Part shown: positions 33,092 to 43,570 of the stretch, piece by piece | Position numbering within the stretch: the first letter of the stretch is position 1 | How the letters are laid out: each line of letters begins with the position of its first letter | Assembly: GCA_000733355.1 (NCBI GenBank) | Contig: JNVV01000044.1 | Span: 29,148-93,147, forward strand | Length of the DNA: 64,000 nt | Direction of reading: 5' to 3' | Origin: Falciphora oryzae | Lineage: Eukaryota; Ascomycota; Sordariomycetes; Magnaporthales; Magnaporthaceae | Translations under genes and position numbers: made by a program | Notes under the pieces: model-generated | Databases searched by the model: none | What the model was told of the DNA's origin: nothing | The model's input: only the letters and a program-made list of their open reading frames with translations

Positions 33092-33906
33092 GGTGGATGT
33101 TGGATGTGGATTGGGTGCTTGTTGCAGAAAGCTCGAGTCCCGGAAGGTTGGTAAGTAGAGGAAAGACCGGTGCGTGGATGAGGCGTGGGTGGCGAGAAAG
33201 GCTGGAAAAGGTGGACATGTGCGATCGAGGGCCGACATATTTATCCTTTTTTTCTCTTCGTCAAAAGGGTTCCGTCTGTGCTCACGCTTCACTAACTCTA
33301 TCGTAGCGCGCGCATCCATCTCGCGACACTCTCATGATGGCAGATGCAACCCTCAAAGGCGACATCGTGAGGCTTGGCAGCAAGCGACTTGGCGTTCCTG
33401 TCTGTGCCTGACTCCATATTCTGCTCTCCGCCCGCCTTGCCCCTGGCGGGACCACCCTCCCCACGTGCCATTGAGCTTGTTTCGGCAGTCAGGGCATGGG
33501 TTTGGAAACAAGCGACGCTATTTTCAGCGCGGTGCTACCAACCTAAACTCTTCCCAAAATAAATATTGCTTTTCTGGAGCGAGGGCGCCGCTACCGGCGG
33601 GGACGCGTCCATTCGGTTCCAGTTACGCAGCAATGAACAGTCTGATGTTTTGCCTAAATAAAAAGTCGCTAGAAAAATGAGCACTAGACGTTGTAGTGTA
33701 GCATACGTGCTCGCTACAGCGACACGGCAAGTCGTTTTCACTGCCCCTGGCGCTGCGGCGCGTCGCGACATCGCGTTTCTGGCGCCCCACATTCCTCGTC
33801 CTGTTTGTCACGAAGACAACCACCCAATCTCCAGCTTCAACACTTCCAGCTTCAATTCGTGCAGAGGCATTAGGCTGCAGAATGCGCTGGACAGCCAGAC
33901 GTCGCA
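33092..33906. other. Intergenic, promoter of the repeat-peptide gene
   Basis: This stretch of about 815 bases holds the promoter of the repeat-peptide gene and the 3' end of the acyltransferase gene. On the minus strand ATAAATAT at 33237-33244, about 146 bases before the ATG, is a possible TATA element. I see no other gene. Confidence 0.55.
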
Positions 33907-35757
33907 TCATAACGCTGGGCCTTCCCAATTCTCCCTCCTCAGCCGGCCAAACCAGGCCTGCTTGTGCGGCAGCGACAACTCCATCTCCTTGACGAACCCG
34001 CCAGCTTGGAGATGCTGGATGAACCTGAATGGCGCGCGACGAAAACCAGACAGTCAACACTAGTTCGAACACGGATAACTCCTAAACCTTGAAAGAAACA
34101 CAGCAAAACAGACAGACATACAGACTCACCTCTCGTTGTCAACCCTCGGCTCGACGCACACGCTCATGGTGCGGTAGTCGGCGGTAAAGATCCAGTGCAC
34201 CATGCTCGATAGCCACAGCGGCACCTGGCCGCGCGCCCACTCCTCGCCCACGAGCACGTGCACGCCACGGTCCCAGTCGGCCGCCGAGCCGCCCGCGAAG
34301 GCGCCCAGGTGTCGCCCCACGGCGTCCTCCTTGACCCAGTACACCTCCAGGTAGGCGAACGGCACGCCGTCCCACATGGCGATGACGGGGAACGAGTGCC
34401 GCAGCGCCAGCGCCTGCGGCAAAAAGTCGGGCACGAACGAGCCCCAGAAGGCCGCCACGCGCGGCTTCGAGAGCCACGCCTTCAGTAGCTCCGTGTCCGA
34501 CAGCAAGCCCAGGTGCGCGTGCTCGATTGCCGCCGCCCGGATGCGGGGGACCCCGCCGTTCTTGTGTTGCCCGTGGTGGCCGCCTGTTCCCAGTGATGGC
34601 GAGGGCCCGACGGCGCCCTGGTATGTGACGGGCCGCGTTGACAGGGAGGCGACGCGGAACGAAAGGTAGGAACCTGCCGATGGGACGAAGCGACTGTAGA
34701 AGACTTCGCCCGAACGAGGGGGCTTGGGCCGCACCGGGTGCCGCACGTGGTTCGTCATAGTGTACTGGGGCGGCGCCGGCGGGTAGTATGTCGGCAGGTG
34801 GGAGGAGCTGTAGAAGGGACCCATGGGGAACGACGTCTGGGACATGATGGACGTGACGGTCGGCACGACGGGGCTGGTGGTGGCCGCGTCGAGGCTTCTC
34901 CCGTTTCCAAGCACGCCCTCATTATCAGGACCTCCGGTGTCGGGGATGATAATGAGCGGGTTCCCCTGGGTGGGCGATCCGGAGCGGCTAGACACGGGCG
35001 AGCCCGGGTACGAGTCGCTGTGGCGCGGGTTGGGCCGCAGGGTGAAGAGGAAGAGACGGGCGGGGATCTGCCAGAAGGTGCGGCGCGACACGAACATGTG
35101 GTCCCAGGCGTCGTCGGCGACGTGGGCGTCGTGGGGGGCCGCGCCGACGGCGGAGTCGAGGGTGGCGATGAGGCCCATGCGCTCGAGCTTGGGGATCAGG
35201 TTGCGGGCGCGCAGGACGCCGTCGCGGCGGACGTTGATGCGCCACTCGCCGCGCGGGCGGCCGGCGGGAGGGGTCTGCAGGGAAGTCTCTGTCGCGGGCA
35301 GGACGGAATCGGGGGCGGGCTGCTGGTGGAAGTACCAGTAGAGCGTGATCCACAGCATCATGGCGATCTGGCGGGTGGGGCTGGCGGCGGGCTTGAAGTC
35401 GCTGCTGCTCGGGTTGCTGATGGAGCTGATGAAGAGGCAGTCGTCGTGGAGGGTAGGGCGCGTGTAGGCGCGGATGCGCGGGCGGTGCTCGGTGGCGGCC
35501 AGCATGCTGTCCTCCTTGCGAGAATCATCGTGGCCCTGGGCATTCTGGGCGGCGTCCTCGTCTGCGGCCGAGTCGACCGAGGGTCTGCGCGATTCGATGC
35601 CGTTCGGGTCTTGGGTGTGCAGCACGACGGTCCAGCCGATGGGGAACGAGTGCGGGTGCGTGCTCAGTTCGTGCGATTTGAAGAAGAGCCCCGCGAAGAC
35701 GGGCTTGACGGTGAAGTGCTGCCCGTCGGGGAGGTGGATGATGGACGGGCCACCCAT
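33907..35757 (-). CDS. Siderophore-type N-acyltransferase (SidF/SidL-like, GNAT fold)
   Basis: Exons 35757-34130 and 34024-33907 encode 581 residues. The start MGGPSIIHLPDGQ matches the N-terminus of the SidF/SidL/AcsD group, followed by FFKSHELSTHPHSFPIGW. Upstream in-frame codons lack an ATG. The C-terminal acyltransferase core carries KPRVAAFWGSF, PVIAMWDGVPFAYLEVYW and the end motif RRENWEGPAL restored by the splice. This family transfers acetyl or anhydromevalonyl groups from CoA to N5-hydroxyornithine in hydroxamate siderophore synthesis, often in peroxisomes. A long Ser/Pro-rich insert (about residues 230-340) is unusual. No NRPS, ornithine hydroxylase or transporter is present in this window, so which siderophore it serves cannot be told. 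Confidence 0.82.
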
Positions 35758-36769
35758 GGCGATCAGGGCTAGGGGCGGGCTGTGGTCGAATCCAGTCGAG
35801 GGCGCGTAGAGCGGGGTAAGTGGGTGTGCTTGGCTGTAGGTAAGCAAAAGGCAGAGATGGTCGGGGCAATCGGGCTCTGTGCTGCCAACCGGGCTGTGTG
35901 CTCTTCACTTCAATCCCTTTCAACTGCAAGCCCCAGTGGCCGTCTTTTATCGCGCGTCCTCCCTCTGCGGCAACTTGTTGGGGCTGCCGCCATCGTACGG
36001 CCATGGTTCCCCGGCCCGACACGACTTTTCTGCTGTTGCATGCATGGCGGGGAAAGCGCAGACTGGGGAGTCGCGGGCGCCTGCCTGCGTGGTGGGCTGC
36101 TTGGTGCTGCCAAATCTCCCCACAACCATGTGCCAGCTGCGGGCGTGGGGAGAGCACCTTTCACCACAGCACCTCTCCATATGCCATATGCGTACGTCAC
36201 GGATGCACACTCGTCATAAATCCCATCCCTTCTTGCAGAGATAAAGCACCACATTTCGTCGGCACCGGCCGGCCCGGATATAGCCGCACCCACGCGACCT
36301 GCCATTGACGTCTTTGCTGGCGTGATTCCCATGTGCACCACAGCCACTAGCCGCTGCATGCACTGCACGCCCTGCACGTCAATGCAAGCCATGCGACGTC
36401 ATGTGCCTGGCGGCCCTCAAGAAGCTTTTTCCGTCTTTGCAAAAGAGAGAAGACGGGCATGTCACATTTGGCACTGGCTTTCAGTCGATTGACAACTCAA
36501 GAGTGGATTCAAGGCAGAATAACTAGCGAAATAAAATCTAAACAAGGAAGGCACGACCTCCATCAAATATTCTGGTAACAAGACAGGAAAATAGGCTACG
36601 TAAAAAAAGCAGAAAAGGGGTAGGAAAAAAAAAAGAACTAAATATTCAACGCACAACAGAAACATAATTTAAAAATAATTAAAGGAAGTCAAAAAAGGTA
36701 AAGGCCATAAAATCAGAGTTGAGAATCTTAGCTCCATAACCTGGGTCACGGCATTACAAATTCCTGCGC
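35758..36769. other. Intergenic, AT-rich toward the C2H2 gene
   Basis: This 1 kb stretch includes the acyltransferase promoter and, from 36480 to 36770, an AT-rich part with A runs that is probably the 3' UTR of the minus-strand C2H2 gene. I see no further gene. Confidence 0.6.
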
Positions 36770-38095
36770 CTATACTCCAGATCCTGTTCCCTCCTGATAG
36801 CCTTCAAACGTGAATGGTTCCGAGCTATCCGTAATGATTGCAGGCTCGAATACCGGCGTTTGCGCCCAGAGCGCAGAGTTTTCCGGTGAGGTTTCTGACA
36901 GTATCGATGGTATCGACAGGCTCTCGCAAGACAGTTTCGGATAGGCACCGCATTGCTTCTCAACCCAGGACGGCAGCCACAGACTGGGAGCAAAGCTGTC
37001 GTCGGCTGTGTTTTGTAACGTAGGAAGAGCATTCTCGGCGGGGCCGGTGAACGTCCCTGCAGTCCAGCCAAGTTGCGGGGTGGGCGGCTGGAAATCTGAT
37101 CCGGGGCTGGCGTTATATGTCCCCTGGCTTCGGGTTAACACGGAGATTTCGTTTGCGTTGTTACCAGCTCTACTCACAATGCTAGCCCCGGTGCTACCAG
37201 CCTGGGCTTCGCTGTCCCACATCCATGAAGCCAACCAAAGCTGCTCTTGGTCCTGGTCAAGATCTACGCTTTGTGCAGAGTCCTGTCCCCCGCCGCCTGG
37301 CTTCCGCTCGACGCTAACCGAGCCTAAATCCCTGCCAGTGTCTGAAGTGGAAGATGTTGGTTCCACGGCCCGCCAACTATCAAGCTGGATGCGACGAATA
37401 AGCTCATCAACGACGTATTGCGACATCTTCAAAAAGTGGCCGTATGCCGCCGCGTGTGAGCTGCCGTCGCTGCAGCCGGTGCCTCTGGCCGTTTCCGCGT
37501 GGGCCACGCCCCTGACCAAAACCGAGTGCACGATATCCCGCCCCTGCCGCCTCCACGTGTCTCGGACCGTGTTGACGGCTTCCCCGAGCTCGTTGGCGAG
37601 ATACGGGGAGGTCGGCCGGGTCAGGCTGGGAAACAAGATGTCCCAGATGTCGAACCACTGGCCCGCCTCCCCGGCCTTGCGCTTGACGCGGCGGCCCAGC
37701 AGCTTGCTCTGCTTTGCCGTGACGCCCTGGATCCGGAACCCGCCGGGCGGCTCGCGGCAGATCCTGCCCCGGATGTGGTTCTCCAGTGCCGGCGAGTCTT
37801 TGAACTCGACGCCGCAGACGGGGCACTGCATCTGTCGAGAGTGGCACCGGTTGAGGTGCTGCTTGACGTCGCGCACCCGCCTCAGCCGGAACCGCACGCA
37901 GCTCATGAACTGCGAGGCATCGTGCTTGTAGAATGGGCAGGCTAGATACCGTTTTGGCGGTATCTCATGGTTGTTTTTGCTGACATCATTGTCGTCCTCG
38001 ATTCTGTCGTCATCGTCCTCCTGGGCGTTTTCCTTTTTCGGTGCTGGGGAAACTTTGCGTCTGACCCTCGTCTGCGCGTCTCGAGGGGATAACAT
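36770..38095 (-). CDS. C2H2-like protein, CPFYKH family, paralogue 1
   Basis: A single exon encodes 441 residues, starting at the first ATG (an in-frame TTG lies three codons upstream). A basic/acidic N-terminus precedes the conserved block LACPFYKHDASQFMSC, VRDVKQHLNRCH and QCPVCGVEFKDSPALENH, ending with a further cysteine (RGRICREPP). This gives two atypical zinc-finger-like units. A second conserved block reads WFDIWDILFPSLTRPTSPY and has a helical region after it. The remaining part is Ser/Gln-rich and divergent. The family is widespread in filamentous ascomycetes and of unknown function; nucleic-acid or protein binding is inferred from the fingers only. Two relatives lie at 40242-41800 and 42173-43570. 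Confidence 0.8.
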   Translation of the reverse strand: MLSPRDAQTRVRRKVSPAPKKENAQEDDDDRIEDDNDVSKNNHEIPPKRYLACPFYKHDASQFMSCVRFRLRRVRDVKQHLNRCHSRQMQCPVCGVEFKDSPALENHIRGRICREPPGGFRIQGVTAKQSKLLGRRVKRKAGEAGQWFDIWDILFPSLTRPTSPYLANELGEAVNTVRDTWRRQGRDIVHSVLVRGVAHAETARGTGCSDGSSHAAAYGHFLKMSQYVVDELIRRIQLDSWRAVEPTSSTSDTGRDLGSVSVERKPGGGGQDSAQSVDLDQDQEQLWLASWMWDSEAQAGSTGASIVSRAGNNANEISVLTRSQGTYNASPGSDFQPPTPQLGWTAGTFTGPAENALPTLQNTADDSFAPSLWLPSWVEKQCGAYPKLSCESLSIPSILSETSPENSALWAQTPVFEPAIITDSSEPFTFEGYQEGTGSGV

Positions 38096-38692
38096 TGCCT
38101 GCAACTCAAACGAAGTACTGGTTTGAAACAGGGAGGCGACAAATTCGGGTAGTTCGACGACGAACTTCAGTTATAAGCGGCATCAGTCATGGGAGCTCGG
38201 GCAGAAGGAAACCCCGATGGGCCGCAAAATAAGTGTAGAAAACAAGAACAAGATGGAATGGGGTGACGTGTGATGTAGGGGTCTTCTGGGCGCCACATGT
38301 GCATACGCCCGGGTTGGCTCTCATTTTCATCGTCAGCCGTTTGCTCCGGGACTACAATTGTTGTCGGCTGGTGTGGGCGGGCGGGTCGTGCCATATGCAA
38401 GGGGGACCTTTGTGTCTGGTGGTGGGTATCTTCCATTGGCGTCTCGGTGGAGCTAGCGTGAGGTCGCAATCTTGAGGCACTCGGTTCACAAGCGTGGGCT
38501 CGGGAAACGACCTACGCTTGTTGGCGACAAAGTCATGGCTATTAGAGAAGCGCGAAGCTGAATGTCTACATCTGTAGCGGAAAGGGGCGAGTTGGGCAGT
38601 ATAAAATGGCAGTCGTCAGACAAAGTGTCCGTGGTCGTTTTCCCTGCCCCTTGCTATAAGTCTTTACAGAAAACCTCGAGTGCCGAGTGAAC
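38096..38692. other. Divergent intergenic region
   Basis: These 600 bases lie between the start of C2H2 paralogue 1 and a small plus-strand gene model. GCTATAAGTC near 38653 could be a TATA element for the latter. No other gene is visible. Confidence 0.45.
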
Positions 38693-39029
38693 ATGACGAA
38701 CCACGCCCCCCACAGTCAGACCCAGGTTGGGCAAGTGCCTCCTCCATCCCTCTCCTCCTCCACACCCACAACTATGCGGCCCCATCTGGCTCGCTCCTGC
38801 GGCTAGGTCGTGCTAACCGATAGCCAGCCGCAGCACGGCGTTGCGAAAATCCCAGCACGCCCAGGTCCGCAAGGAGCACTTGGAGCAGTGGCGGCGAGAC
38901 GAGGATCTCTCCAAGCTCGAGGGGATTGTATTGCCGCGGGAGAAAGGGGCGGCGTCTCCGTCCCAGGTGCGCAAGCAAGCCGCGACGCGGATAATAGAAC
39001 AATTCGACGCAATCTTCCCGACGCCGTAA
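38693..39029 (+). CDS. Small hypothetical protein (about 75 residues)
   Basis: Exons 38693-38714 and 38824-39029 give 75 residues with agreeing phase. The intron has a good branch-like CTAAC shortly before its AG. The second exon has clear third-position G/C bias and reads RKEHLEQWRRDEDLSKLEG, then IVLPREKGAASPSQVRKQ, and ends in FDAIFPTP. The product is highly charged and probably helical, with no signal peptide or membrane segment. I do not recognise the family. The first exon is short and its donor (GTCAGA) is weak, so the start is uncertain. The second exon alone could instead be the tail of a longer or decayed gene. Confidence 0.4.
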
Positions 39030-40241
39030 CTGCGCTACTGCCTTGGTAAGTTTTTCCACCTCCTGGCTGCCTTGTCAGTGCATCATTGAACCCGGTGGGT
39101 TTGGCTCGACACAATCCGACCAGACGGGTTCGCTGACGAGTGTGTGCCCCACAATGTGGGATTGTAGGCACCCAGGCAGACGCGCACAAGCCAGCCTCAT
39201 GGATGCCTCAAAATGTATGTCGTCGGTCTTGAGGGGCAGGACGCGACCGGGTCTATTCCAAACCCCGAGCAATATTTGTGGCCTGGGCATCATGTTGAGC
39301 ACGCACGAAGACGGTGGGAAAGATAACTTTTATCGGATTAATTAGCGAGACGGGGCAGCGAGGAAGAGCTGCGCTTTGCTACTGCCAAGCCTGGCTTGGC
39401 TCGCTCAGTTTCAAGGTCTAGTGTATCTCTTGGACAGTTAGTTGTAAGCCCTAACAAATATCGACCAAGGGGGTTTGTTCTACGTATGTACATCCGGTTT
39501 GTAAAGGATTTGATGTGTGTATTGTGCAATCACTCCCCTGTAGCCGGACGCTCCGGAGAGCCCGGCACTCGTCGATCTCGGAATCTTCCCGATGTGGTTT
39601 GGCTGGTCCAGAGAGACGACAACCATTGTTGCGCGAACTCATATGCGGACCAGGAGCGGACCACCAGTGGAGACTCCACTGCATGCCCACTCCCACAGCG
39701 GCCCCTTCACTGCAGCTTGGGGACACCCCCGGACGACAAAAAAAGTTGAGAAGTTCACAAACCGATGTATCGAATACAACCACCTCCAGCAAACCATCGC
39801 CTCTAATTATTTATTACCTTGTCCTTCTCCCGCCCTCCATTGTCCCATCCTGGACCGGGCAAGGACCCTCGTGTCATCCGATTGTTTGCGCTCGCAGATC
39901 CCGTTTTGACGGCAACCAGCAGGAACCGCCGCTGCTGCCCCGCTTGGACGAGTGTTACGTCAGGGCTGTCCTTTTGCACGCAAGCATGAACCCGACCGCT
40001 CAAACCCACGCGGAAGCCTCCGCGTGTGGTACACGTACACGACAGACTGCAAAGAAAGGCACAAGGAAGCTCCCTCGACGGCGCGCCGTTTTCGATGACA
40101 CCAGGGGTTGGAACCATGGGGTGGGTGAGGTGCGCGTTTACTTTGCAGGTAAGCTTAAATTTGGGTGGCATGATGGCAGAGCCGAACTTGAAGATGCATC
40201 CAACCCCCGGGCCAGGACTCAAGGATAGCCTAACTTCGGCG
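39030..40241. other. Intergenic region between the small gene and C2H2 paralogue 2
   Basis: I see nothing identifiable in these 1.2 kb. Open frames are short, present on both strands, and show no codon bias or motifs. Confidence 0.5.
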
Positions 40242-41800
40242 ATGGCCACTGGTACAATGCACTAAACACTAACAACCTCCATGTTCAACGCCCCACAGCC
40301 CGTGATTTTTATCTAGCAATCGTGCTCGCATGCTTCGTCCACCCGCACGCCAGCTTGATCGCCCACGCCTGGGTCCTCGACCAAGCGCTGCAGCTACTGG
40401 CCCCGAAGCCTGCAGACTGGGGCCCGACCCGGCCACCGCCAGAAGCGCAGAGGGCCAGCGCAGACCCGTCCCCCAGTGTCGGCTACAAGAGCAAGGGCGT
40501 CGGGAAGGACACCAACTCTCGACGGTCGCGCAGGCGCGGCGACGGAGGCAAAGGCCGTAAGGGCAAAGACAAGCGGCACGCCGACGATGGCGAGGGCAGC
40601 GGCGACGACGGCGGCGACATCATGTCGTGTTGCGGGCCGGGGTCCGACGACGACGGCCGGGTCCCCCTGTTCGCCTGCCCGATATACAGGCACAACCCCA
40701 TCGTGCACCCCGAGTGCCTGAAGTTCAAGATGCGCAAGCCCTGGATCGTCAAGCAGCACCTGGAGCGACAGCACAATCCGGACCAGCGCTGTCACGTCTG
40801 CGGCAGCTACTTCACAAAGCCCGAGAAGCGGGATGCACACTTGCGGGAGCATCAGCACCGACCGTGCCGCACGACGCCGCTTGACTGCGACTACCACGAC
40901 CTCGACGCGGATCGGTTTGCTATCTTGTCTCGGTTCGACCAGCAGACCCAGGGCAAGAGCCTGCGCGAGAAGTGGGACTGGCTGTGGTGGGCGTCGTGCC
41001 CCGAACCCGACAAGCCGCCGCACCCGGCCATGTTCCTGGACAGCCTGCTGTACGAGATGGTCGGCCTGGGGCTCGAGGCCAGCGACCGCGGCGCGAGGGG
41101 GCTGCCCCCGCTCCTCGAAGCCCACGGCGTCGCCGTCGAGCGCCGCGACGCTCTTGTCCGTGACATCCGCGATGCCCTCTTTGGTGCCCGCCACCACCAT
41201 GAGGCCAGCGATGCCTCCATCACGATTTCCAAGCGCTCACGCCGCCTTCCCCAGCTCCTCGCAGAACGTGGCATCGAGGACCAGAGCGGCATCCTGGTCA
41301 GTGGCATAATAGCCGTCTTCTTTGGCGGAGGCGCCAGCCGAGCTGCCCCTCTGACCCAGGACCCCCCGCCGTCGCAGCCGCCGCCGCCAGCGCTGCCGGA
41401 AGGCGACAGCGGGCCAGGCCACCAGTACATCATCCCGCCGCATCCTCAATCCTCCCCATCGCAGCCCCATCCTGCCCAAGAGTGGCCCCAGACCGACCAT
41501 GTAGATTTTCCCCCTCCCGACGACCAGCCGTACCCTCCTGGATACACCGCCAACGACTTTTCTTACAGTGCTTATTTTGACGATGCTTACGACCCTCCCT
41601 CCATCACATTTGACCCAGGCGCATACGCAGCCAATTACTCGGCTGACCAGGCCAACGCGGCCCAACTTGAAAGCCAGGGTCCAACCTTTGGGGACCCCGA
41701 GCCTTCCATCAATGACGGCACTGCACCAGACAAGCCCAACAGCCTCGCGCATCCAGCATTAGACGACCATACCGAAGAATGCCTTTACACCGCCCCATGA
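40242..41800 (+). CDS. C2H2-like protein, CPFYKH family, paralogue 2
   Basis: The main exon runs to 41800. No ATG lies in frame before codon DIM at 40621, yet the frame is open upstream. A plausible first exon is 40242-40251 (ATG GCC ACT G), joined by a 47-base intron with a CTAAC branch to 40299. That gives about 503 residues. The family block is VPLFACPIYRHNPIVHPEC, WIVKQHLERQH and RCHVCGSYFTKPEKRDAH, followed by a Cys-rich end (RPCRTTPLDC). The W-rich second block is KWDWLWWASCPEPDKPPHP. The N-terminus is Lys/Arg/Gly-rich. The C-terminal third is Pro/Gln/Tyr-rich and disordered. Relative to paralogues 1 and 3 the fingers are diverged but keep the Cys and His spacing. Function unknown; the start is uncertain. 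Confidence 0.7.
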
Positions 41801-42172
41801 CATCCAAGCCGCAGTGTCGTTATTGATGGAATTGCTTCGGATGCATTTCTTCGGCACTTTTTTCTTCTTTTTGCTTTCGGTTTCTTCGGCCGTGTATTAT
41901 TACGAACGATAAGCAAACCGAGTCTGGCGTTTACACCCGCACCTTGTGTTAAAGCGAGCGAAACAGCATCGTGATTTTTTGTTTCCTTCTGTTTTTCCTT
42001 CCTAACCTGGGACCCGGCTTCAGATGACGAGGAACCTTTAGCACGATTCTCTTTTTGCACTCTTGCAGAGGGCAGCCTGTCGCCCCATCTACGTTTAATG
42101 ACCACAAACAGTTAATTATGTGGCAATGGATGCTCACATTTAATCCAGTGTATTTGCTCTCCCAATCCTGAC
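41801..42172. other. Convergent 3' region of C2H2 paralogues 2 and 3
   Basis: The two genes converge on this AT-richer 370-base stretch, which probably holds both 3' UTRs. I see nothing else. Confidence 0.6.
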
Positions 42173-43570
42173 CTAGTTAGATCTTCCATCCAGCGGAATT
42201 TCCGGTTCGAGCGACGCCATCATCCCATCAAGAACAGATGCACACAAAGCCACCAACGATGCATCCCATTGCATTTCTTCTGCTCGAAAAATCCCCTGTC
42301 CCTGCAGAGCCCCTGCTACAATCTCCGGCCCTTTCTCGTTCCAAAACCTCCTGAGCGACGTAGCCATGCTCTCCTGGCCTTCGGTCACAAACACCGGCCG
42401 AGCTGGCCTGGCCTGACCAGGGAACAAGACGTCCCAGATCTGATTCCAACGCATGGTTTGCACTTCCACCACCGAGCCCGACCGGCCCTTCTCCCCGCGT
42501 CCGTCACAGGAGGCTAGCTCAGCCGCTTGTGCCGCCGAAACGCCCACCAGCAAGTCGGCGCGTGGTTTTTGCGGATGCCCGCACGACCGATAGACGATGT
42601 GTCTGTCGCGGTCGACGTGCTTGGCAAAAATAACGTAGCATTCTGGGCAGTGCAAGGGTTTGCGGTGCCTGGATAAAACGTGGTACCGGACGGCGTCGGC
42701 GTCGGTGAGCGCCAGGTCTCCCATGCAGCCGCGGTGCCGGGCAGGGTCATGCCTGTAGAACGGGCAGGCGAGCAGCTTCGTGGCTTCTTCTGTGTTGTTG
42801 CTGCTCTTCCCCTCCCCGGCGGCCGGGCTGTTTGGTGACGACCGGTGGCGCTTGTGCGGCCGGTGAGGGAGCTGGAACGGCGAGCTTGACGCTCCCTCTG
42901 GGGAGCTCGTGGCCTCTCCGCTCCTGGCGATCTCCCCGCCAGACCTGTCCTTCTCCCAGGCGGCGAGACCCAGGCTGACCAGCCGAGGCAGATGCGGACG
43001 GGAGTCCCGCCTGTTCAGCAGTCTTGGCGCCCTGGGAGCTGAGGAATTGAAACGTATGGACCTCTCGTCGCCGTCCTCCCCAGAGTCACTGATATCCTCA
43101 ATGCTCCGTTTGGACGGGCTACTCTGGGGAGTGGCGGGGGCAGATGACGAGGGGTTTCTTTGCGCCTGGCCTTGGCCGGTGTTGCTGCCCGGCGATGCCA
43201 ACCCTGGGCATCCATGGCTCGAGTGCTCGCCAGTACAGGTGGGAGCGGCCGGCGTGTCTTGCTGCTGGGCCTCATCCCCGCCTGGATGATGGCTCTGCTG
43301 CGTCTGCTGCTGCGTCTGCTGCTCCGTCAGAAGGCATGGAGCGTCGGCGGGGATGAGGCGGAAAAAGACGCAGAAATGGTCGAGCATGACGCAGCTCACC
43401 AAACCCCACGGCAGGCAGCCCACGAGTTTCCGACGGACGAGCGGTGCCGACGCAAGGTCGTCCCGGACAACAATAACGACCACCGGCGACTCGCCTTCCG
43501 GATGAGAGCGTTCGCTGGGCAGCAGCAAGACTTGGCATATGGGACGTACCCCGCGCAGGATGGAGGACAT
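42173..43570 (-). CDS. C2H2-like protein, CPFYRH family, paralogue 3
   Basis: A single exon encodes 465 residues from an ATG at 43570; a later start is possible because the first 90 residues look poorly conserved and hydrophobic in part. A Gln-rich stretch (TEQQTQQQTQQ) and Ser/Pro/Arg-rich linker precede the family block LLACPFYRHDPARHRGC, the VRYHVLSRH helix and the unit LHCPECYVIFAKHVDRDRH. The second block is RWNQIWDVLFPGQARPARP, closely matching paralogue 1 (WFDIWDILFPSLTRPTSP). The protein then ends in a helical region with no long disordered tail, unlike paralogues 1 and 2. Function unknown. Confidence 0.75.
   Translation of the reverse strand: MSSILRGVRPICQVLLLPSERSHPEGESPVVVIVVRDDLASAPLVRRKLVGCLPWGLVSCVMLDHFCVFFRLIPADAPCLLTEQQTQQQTQQSHHPGGDEAQQQDTPAAPTCTGEHSSHGCPGLASPGSNTGQGQAQRNPSSSAPATPQSSPSKRSIEDISDSGEDGDERSIRFNSSAPRAPRLLNRRDSRPHLPRLVSLGLAAWEKDRSGGEIARSGEATSSPEGASSSPFQLPHRPHKRHRSSPNSPAAGEGKSSNNTEEATKLLACPFYRHDPARHRGCMGDLALTDADAVRYHVLSRHRKPLHCPECYVIFAKHVDRDRHIVYRSCGHPQKPRADLLVGVSAAQAAELASCDGRGEKGRSGSVVEVQTMRWNQIWDVLFPGQARPARPVFVTEGQESMATSLRRFWNEKGPEIVAGALQGQGIFRAEEMQWDASLVALCASVLDGMMASLEPEIPLDGRSN

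Noticed and set aside
32284..33306. Plus-strand frame of 340 codons opposite the repeat-peptide gene.
   Set aside because: It is an Arg/Pro/Ser-rich antisense shadow; the minus strand has a signal peptide, conserved repeats and a TATA element.
34738..35772. Plus-strand frame of 344 codons opposite the siderophore acyltransferase.
   Set aside because: It is Gly/Val/Arg-rich shadow sequence of a GC-rich gene; no motif is present and it lies fully antisense.
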